Shown here in pieces: positions 41,916 through 46,078 of a stretch of DNA of 46,078 nt; positions within the stretch are counted from its first letter, which is position 1; each line of letters starts with the position of its first letter. A program made the translations under genes and the position numbers. Below the pieces are notes generated by a model. It made no database searches, was not told the DNA's origin, and saw only the letters and a program-made list of their open reading frames with translations. Source of the stretch: Oscillospiraceae bacterium (GTDB lineage Bacteria > Bacillota > Clostridia > Oscillospirales > Ruminococcaceae); the NCBI GenBank assembly GCA_022508885.1, contig JAFLUG010000008.1, positions 1-46,078 on the forward strand, given 5' to 3'.

Positions 41916-42600
41916 TTATATTTTAGAACAATTTGGTAGAGCGGGCATTGAGCTGTCAAAGGATAAAGCGGAAAAGCTTGTTGCGTTGTGCGATTTTATG
42001 GTCGAATACAACAAAAACGTAAATCTGACAGCGATAACCGAGTTTGACGAGGTCGTTGAAAAGCATTTTATCGACAGCGTGCTTCCTTTTACAATGATCG
42101 ATATTCCGAAAGGCGCGCGCTTTGTTGATGTGGGTACGGGCGCGGGATTTCCGTCTCTGCCGCTGCTTATCTGTCGGGATGACCTTCGCGGAACGCTTGT
42201 GGACAGTTTGGAAAAACGATGCGTTTATCTGCGCAAGGCGTGCGAACTGCTTGGAATAAAAGCTGAAGTCATTCACGCGCGGGGCGAGGAGCTTGGACGA
42301 GTACGCCGTGAGGAATTTGATTTTGCCTGCGCGAGAGCAGTCGCGGCGCTCCCTGCGCTTTCGGAATATTGTGTTCCGTTTGTCAGGGTCGGTGGATTTT
42401 TCGCGGCATTGAAATCGGTTAATGAAGAACCGAAGCTTGCTGAGAATGCCCTGAATGAACTCGGCGCGGGGTTTGATAATATAGTTGATTATAAACTTCC
42501 GAGCGGCGATTTGAGAAGACTGATTATTATAAAAAAAGTTCGGCAGACGCCGACAAAATATCCCCGAAGCTCCGCGAATATCAAGAAAAAGCCGTTGTAA
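41902..42600 (+). CDS. rsmG: 16S rRNA 7-methylguanosine methyltransferase RsmG
   Basis: RsmG (GidB) methylates G527 of 16S rRNA. GTG 41902 ([11 protein letters not shown]) was chosen: it lies after AAAGGAAATCAGG and gives a normal 232-residue protein, overlapping mnmG by 14 bases. The SAM-binding fold is clear: [17 protein letters not shown] near 73-89, [20 protein letters not shown] near 98-117, and [18 protein letters not shown] near 140-157. It closes a mnmG-rsmG pair, and noc follows after 100 bases. Confidence 0.95.
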   Translation: MNRTDYILEQFGRAGIELSKDKAEKLVALCDFMVEYNKNVNLTAITEFDEVVEKHFIDSVLPFTMIDIPKGARFVDVGTGAGFPSLPLLICRDDLRGTLVDSLEKRCVYLRKACELLGIKAEVIHARGEELGRVRREEFDFACARAVAALPALSEYCVPFVRVGGFFAALKSVNEEPKLAENALNELGAGFDNIVDYKLPSGDLRRLIIIKKVRQTPTKYPRSSANIKKKPL

Positions 42601-42700
42601 AACAGCTTTTTTCGTCGGTAAATGTAAGTTTTTGCGATATTTTCCTGTGGAAATAATTTCCCCTTTGTGATAGAATTTAATCAACAAAGGAGGTTGTTTT

Positions 42701-43513
42701 ATGAACGGACTGTTTAAACAAAAGGAAAAAATTGCGGGACAGGTGATAATGGCGGAGGTCGGAATGATTATTCCAAACAAATCACAACCGCGAACGGAAT
42801 TTGACGACAACGCGCTTAAATCTCTTTCCGACAGCATAAGAGAAAACGGAATATTACAGCCGATAATTGTAAGACGGCGGGGCGCGATTTACGAGATAAT
42901 AAGCGGAGAACGCCGGTTTCGCGCCGCGAAGCTCGCGGGAATAAGAGAGGTTCCGTGCATTGTAAAAAATGTAGACGAGGAAAAATCGGCTGTTCTCGCG
43001 CTGATTGAAAATATTCAGCGAAAGGATCTGAGCTATTTTGAGGAAGCCGCGGCTATTGAACGTCTATTGAATGTATACGGGCTGACTCAGGAACAGGCGG
43101 CGGCTCGTCTCGGAAAGGCTCAGTCGACTATCGCAAACAAGCTTCGATTGCTGAGGTTTACCGAGGGGGAGAGGCGCTTGCTTTTGACGGGCGGACTATC
43201 CGAGCGGCAGGCAAGGGCGCTGGTGAGAATTGACGATGATCTGACCCGTTCGGGCGCTATTGAAACGGTCGTATCAAAGAGGCTTAATATCGAGCAGACG
43301 GAAGAGTTGGTGACGCATATCCTTTCGGGAACCGTACAAAGACGGAAGAAAAAGCGCGCGAGCATAGTTTATTCAACTCCCGCGAGACTGTACTTAAACT
43401 CGCTTAACGCGCTTATCAAGCGCATTAAAGACGACAATGTCCCATGCGAGCTGTCCGAGCAAAAGTCTGACGGCTATTATGAATATACGTTGAGATTTCC
43501 TGTTAACATATAA
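42701..43513 (+). CDS. noc: nucleoid occlusion protein Noc (ParB family)
   Basis: Noc binds dispersed DNA sites and blocks division over the nucleoid. The 270-residue protein has the ParB/Srx CTP-binding domain, with ISGERRFRAAKLAG near 67-80 and ALIENIQRKDLS near 103-114. A helix-turn-helix follows (LTQEQAAARLGKAQSTIANKLRLL, about 127-150). The location after rsmG is typical for noc. The short N-terminus MNGLFKQKEKI could be the amphipathic membrane-binding helix. AAAGGAGG precedes the ATG. A second-ParB assignment cannot be excluded without testing its binding site. Confidence 0.85.
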   Translation: MNGLFKQKEKIAGQVIMAEVGMIIPNKSQPRTEFDDNALKSLSDSIRENGILQPIIVRRRGAIYEIISGERRFRAAKLAGIREVPCIVKNVDEEKSAVLALIENIQRKDLSYFEEAAAIERLLNVYGLTQEQAAARLGKAQSTIANKLRLLRFTEGERRLLLTGGLSERQARALVRIDDDLTRSGAIETVVSKRLNIEQTEELVTHILSGTVQRRKKKRASIVYSTPARLYLNSLNALIKRIKDDNVPCELSEQKSDGYYEYTLRFPVNI

Positions 43514-43525
43514 ACAAGAGTAAAA

Positions 43526-43541
43526 TGTTCCGCGCGGAAAA
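43526..43541. promoter_or_regulatory. degenerate parS-like site directly next to parS site 2
   Basis: TGTTCCGCGCGGAAAA matches 13 of 16 bases of the parS consensus and keeps a TTCCGCGCGGAA palindrome. It abuts the perfect site without a gap. Confidence 0.5.
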
Positions 43542-43557
43542 TGTTCCACGTGGAACA
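43542..43557. promoter_or_regulatory. parS site 2, perfect consensus
   Basis: TGTTCCACGTGGAACA is identical to the bacterial parS consensus palindrome. It lies between noc and soj. Confidence 0.96.
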
Positions 43558-43577
43558 TTTTTTTATCGCGGAAGAAT

Positions 43578-43593
43578 TGTTCTACGTGGAACA
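43578..43593. promoter_or_regulatory. parS site 3
   Basis: TGTTCTACGTGGAACA has one base change from consensus. Its centre is 36 bp from the centre of site 2. The flanks AAT/ATT extend the palindrome. Confidence 0.92.
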
Positions 43594-43743
43594 ATTAAAA
43601 ATACACAAATAATTCCGACGCCCAAACGAATATATATATAAAATTACGAAAATTGAAAAAAGCACTTTATTTTTGACGAAAAGTATGATATACTTAGATA
43701 CGTAATCTTATTACCTGAAAATATTGTGAAAAGAGGAAAGACT

Positions 43744-44532
43744 TTGGGAATTGTAATCGGAGTAGTCAACCAGAAGGGCGGCGTCGGAAAAACAACGACA
43801 TCGGTAAATATTGCCGCGGGACTTGGCGCACTTGGGAAAAAAGTTCTGCTGATTGATTTTGACCCGCAGGGAAACTCAACAACGGGTTTCGGGGTGGAGA
43901 AAAAATCGCTTGAACATACGGTATATGATGTTATTACGGGAGAGGTAAGACCCGAAAAGGCGATAATAGAAACTAAGTTTAAAAACGTTTCCATTTTGCC
44001 TTCAACAAGCAAGCTCTGCAACGCCGAGCCGCTTCTTACACAAATGGAGCAGAAAAACCTTCAGCTCAGAAAGGTAGTGCTTCAGATAAAGGATAAATAC
44101 GATATCGTGCTTATTGACAGTCTGCCGTCGCTTGGGATTCTGGCGGTGAATGTGCTGGCGGCGTGCGATACGATAATTGTTCCGATGACCTGCGAGCATT
44201 TTTCGCTTGAGGGTCTGGCGCAGCTTATGGTTACGATAAAAAAGGTAAGACTTAAATCAAACCCGAATATAAGCATAATGGGAATAGTATTTACAATGCT
44301 TGACAAGAGACTGATATCGAGCGTTGAAATAAAGAATGAGATAAAAAAGAGCTTTAATAAAAATATGATATTTCATGCGGAGATCCCGCGCAACGTCAGA
44401 ATTTCCGAGGCACAGAGCCACGGGGAGCCGATTATTTATTTCGACAAATTGTCAAAGGGCGCGGACGCGTATATGAGATTGTCGAAAGAAATTCTCTTAA
44501 AATGCCGTGAACGTGTAAAGGAGAAGGTTTAA
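43744..44532 (+). CDS. soj: chromosome partitioning ATPase ParA/Soj
   Basis: Soj is a ParA-type ATPase that works with Spo0J in origin segregation and DnaA control. TTG 43744 was chosen because AGAGGAAA lies about 5 bases upstream and the product then opens MGIVIGVVNQKGGVGKTT, as in other Soj proteins; a GTG at 43726 is the alternative. The deviant Walker A KGGVGKTT is at 11-18, Walker A' LLIDFDPQGNST near 40, and Walker B VLIDSLPSLG near 120. The stop codon TAA shares its last A with the spo0J ATG. It follows a cluster of parS sites. Confidence 0.95.
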   Translation: MGIVIGVVNQKGGVGKTTTSVNIAAGLGALGKKVLLIDFDPQGNSTTGFGVEKKSLEHTVYDVITGEVRPEKAIIETKFKNVSILPSTSKLCNAEPLLTQMEQKNLQLRKVVLQIKDKYDIVLIDSLPSLGILAVNVLAACDTIIVPMTCEHFSLEGLAQLMVTIKKVRLKSNPNISIMGIVFTMLDKRLISSVEIKNEIKKSFNKNMIFHAEIPRNVRISEAQSHGEPIIYFDKLSKGADAYMRLSKEILLKCRERVKEKV

Positions 44533-45392
44533 TGGGAAGAAAAACAGACAGCAGCTTTAACGATCTGCTTTTTGACAACGACATTGGCGGCGACGAAAGC
44601 GCGGTCACTCTGAGAATAAGCGAGATAGAGCCGAACAAGTCACAGCCGCGAAAGACATTCGACAACGAAAGCCTTAAACAGCTCGCCGATTCGATAAAAG
44701 AACACGGAATTTTACAGCCTATTCTTGTAAAGTCAACTTCTGTCGGAAGCTATAAGATAATAGCCGGCGAAAGACGCTGGAGAGCCGCGAAAATGGCGGG
44801 ACTTTCGGATGTCCCCGTGCTTATCCGCGACGATCTGAGCGAGGAGCAGGCGGCGCAGATAGCGCTTATTGAAAACTTACAGCGCGAAAATCTCAATCCC
44901 GTTGAAGAGGCGCTGGGGTATAAAGAACTTCTTGACGAATACTCCATGACGCAGGAACAGCTTTCAAAAGCGCTCGGAAAGGCGCGCTCGTCAATAGCGA
45001 ACAGCCTCGGACTTTTAACGCTTCCGGACGAAGTGAAAAAGCTGCTTGCGGAGGGAAAGATATCGTCGGGACACTGCAAAGTGCTTAAAAGCTTTAAGGA
45101 CGAGGAAAATATAATTCAGGCGGCAAAGCTTGCGGCAAAGGACAATATGTCGGTAAGAGAGCTTGAAGATTATGTAAAAAGCTTTGAAAGCGCCAGAGCG
45201 GCGGAAAAAAAGAAAAAGCGGATAAAACAAAAGGCTAATTATTATACTGAAATAGAAGCAAGTCTTTCGGATATTCTCGAAACAAAGGTAAGAATAAACG
45301 AAGGGAAGAGATCAAATATTTTGCAGATCGAATTTTCCGATGAGGAATTTTTGAGGAATATTGTAGAAAGATTTTTTATGGAGGAAAATTAA
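44532..45392 (+). CDS. spo0J: chromosome partitioning protein ParB/Spo0J
   Basis: Spo0J is a CTPase clamp that loads at parS and spreads. The 286-residue protein has the N-terminal domain motifs [14 protein letters not shown] near 76-89 and [21 protein letters not shown] near 112-132. A helix-turn-helix follows ([24 protein letters not shown] near 139-162), then a Lys/Glu-rich linker and a C-terminal dimerisation domain. The start overlaps the soj stop by one base, so translation is coupled. Three parS sites lie within 6 kb. serS follows one base after its stop. Confidence 0.96.
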   Translation: MGRKTDSSFNDLLFDNDIGGDESAVTLRISEIEPNKSQPRKTFDNESLKQLADSIKEHGILQPILVKSTSVGSYKIIAGERRWRAAKMAGLSDVPVLIRDDLSEEQAAQIALIENLQRENLNPVEEALGYKELLDEYSMTQEQLSKALGKARSSIANSLGLLTLPDEVKKLLAEGKISSGHCKVLKSFKDEENIIQAAKLAAKDNMSVRELEDYVKSFESARAAEKKKKRIKQKANYYTEIEASLSDILETKVRINEGKRSNILQIEFSDEEFLRNIVERFFMEEN

Positions 45393-45393
45393 A

Positions 45394-46078
45394 ATGATAG
45401 ATATCAAGCTTATCAGAGATAATCCCGATGTAGTTCGTGAAAACATAAAGAAGAAGTTTCAGGACGACAAGCTCCCCCTTGTAGACGAGGTAATAGAGCT
45501 TGACGTTGAAAACCGCAGGACCATTCAGAAAATGGAACAGCTCCGCGCGGACAGAAACCGCATTTCCAAGGAGATAGGCGGATTTATGTCCAAGGGAATG
45601 AAAGACGAAGCGGAAAAGGCAAAGGCAAAGGTGGCGGAGTTTGCCGAGGAGCAGAAGCAGCTTGAGGAAAAGCAGGCCGAACTTTCCGAGAGAATAAACA
45701 AGATAATGATGACCATTCCGAATATCATCGACCCTTCCGTTCCTATCGGAAAGGACGACAGCGAGAATGTTGAGATAACAAAATACGGTGAGCCTGTTGT
45801 GCCGGATTTTGAAATTCCTTATCACAGCGAGATCATGGAAAAGCTGAACGGAATAGACCTCGACTCGGCGAGAAAGGTTGCGGGAAACGGCTTTTATTAC
45901 CTTATGGGCGATATCGCGCGTCTGCATTCGGCGGTGCTTTCCTACGCGAGAGATTTTATGATAGACAGGGGATTTACCTACTGCATTCCGCCGTATATGA
46001 TAAGAAGCAACGTCGTAACGGGAGTTATGAGCTTTGCGGAAATGGACGCGATGATGTATAAGATAGAGGGCGAGGATC
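45394..46078 (+). CDS. serS: seryl-tRNA synthetase, N-terminal part (runs off the window)
   Basis: The first 228 codons are present. The N-terminal tRNA-binding coiled coil spans about 30-105 (RRTIQKMEQLRADRNRISKE, then EQKQLEEKQAELSERINKI). The start of the class II catalytic core follows, with GNGFYYLMGDIARLHSAVL near 170 and FTYCIPPYMIRSNVV near 200. GGAGGA lies about 8 bases before the ATG. The frame stays open to the last base. It is probably cotranscribed with soj-spo0J. Confidence 0.95.
   Translation, partial: MIDIKLIRDNPDVVRENIKKKFQDDKLPLVDEVIELDVENRRTIQKMEQLRADRNRISKEIGGFMSKGMKDEAEKAKAKVAEFAEEQKQLEEKQAELSERINKIMMTIPNIIDPSVPIGKDDSENVEITKYGEPVVPDFEIPYHSEIMEKLNGIDLDSARKVAGNGFYYLMGDIARLHSAVLSYARDFMIDRGFTYCIPPYMIRSNVVTGVMSFAEMDAMMYKIEGED

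Noticed and set aside
42640-42656. TTTCC-TGT-GGAAA inverted repeat before noc as a Noc-binding site
   Set aside because: Spacing and core differ from the known ATTTCCCGGGAAAT motif, so the match is too weak.
43394-43594. Minus-strand frame with MFHVEQ and MFHVEH
   Set aside because: It reads through the two parS sites; there is no ribosome binding site and it overlaps the end of noc antisense.
1-46078. CRISPR array, tRNA or rRNA genes, prophage or insertion sequence
   Set aside because: No regularly spaced direct repeats, no cloverleaf or rRNA sequence, and no transposase, integrase or phage structural gene was seen.

Overview
The window is a bacterial chromosomal segment from a low-to-mid GC Gram-positive, most like a motile member of the Clostridia in the Ruminococcaceae/Oscillospiraceae group. 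Evidence for this is the dnaA-dnaN-yaaA-recF-remB-gyrB-gyrA block, a noc/soj/spo0J partition locus with parS sites, AGGAGG-type ribosome binding sites, sigma-A promoters with 17-bp spacers, RNase Y, a short SRP RNA, and a ylqG/ylqH-like flagellar pair. The genus cannot be fixed from sequence alone.

Left part (1-28.5 kb, mixed strands). The window opens on the last codons of a flagellin gene, followed by a TPR glycosyltransferase. A minus-strand operon dnaX-ybaB-comEC-recR follows, with the SRP RNA (ffs) upstream. Next come aspartokinase, thyA and a NYN/OST-HTH protein on the plus strand, a zinc-ligand-less aspartoacylase-like protein, and queT under a preQ1-I riboswitch. Then moxR-DUF58, a small unknown protein, a FliD-like protein with pyrE, and rny behind a long structured leader. 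A FliK-like/FlhB-like pair and the chemotaxis operon cheA-cheW-cheR-cheB complete this side.

Origin (28.54-29.2 kb). About 640 bp of AT-rich, gene-free DNA precedes dnaA. It holds five exact TTTTCAAC motifs, four of them in two identically spaced pairs. No canonical TTATCCACA box was seen. This is the probable oriC.

Right part (29.2-46.1 kb, all plus strand). dnaA, dnaN, yaaA, recF, remB, gyrB, a YcxB-like gene and gyrA are followed by a GyrI-like gene, mnmG, rsmG, noc, soj, spo0J and the start of serS. Three parS sites lie around gyrA and between noc and soj. The usual rpmH-rnpA-yidC-jag-mnmE genes are not beside this origin in the window; mnmG-rsmG-noc-soj-spo0J sits downstream of gyrA instead.

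The most unusual feature is a family of roughly 105-130 bp palindromic intergenic elements: five copies plus two remnants. They share termini (TCAGACTGTCGA/TCGACAGTCTGA), an inner arm and a central AGCCACAAAGGCT. The middle stem changes from copy to copy while staying base-paired. Copies lie next to ffs, behind the NYN gene, in the queT leader, between convergent rny and the FlhB-like gene, and at the start of the predicted gyrB mRNA.
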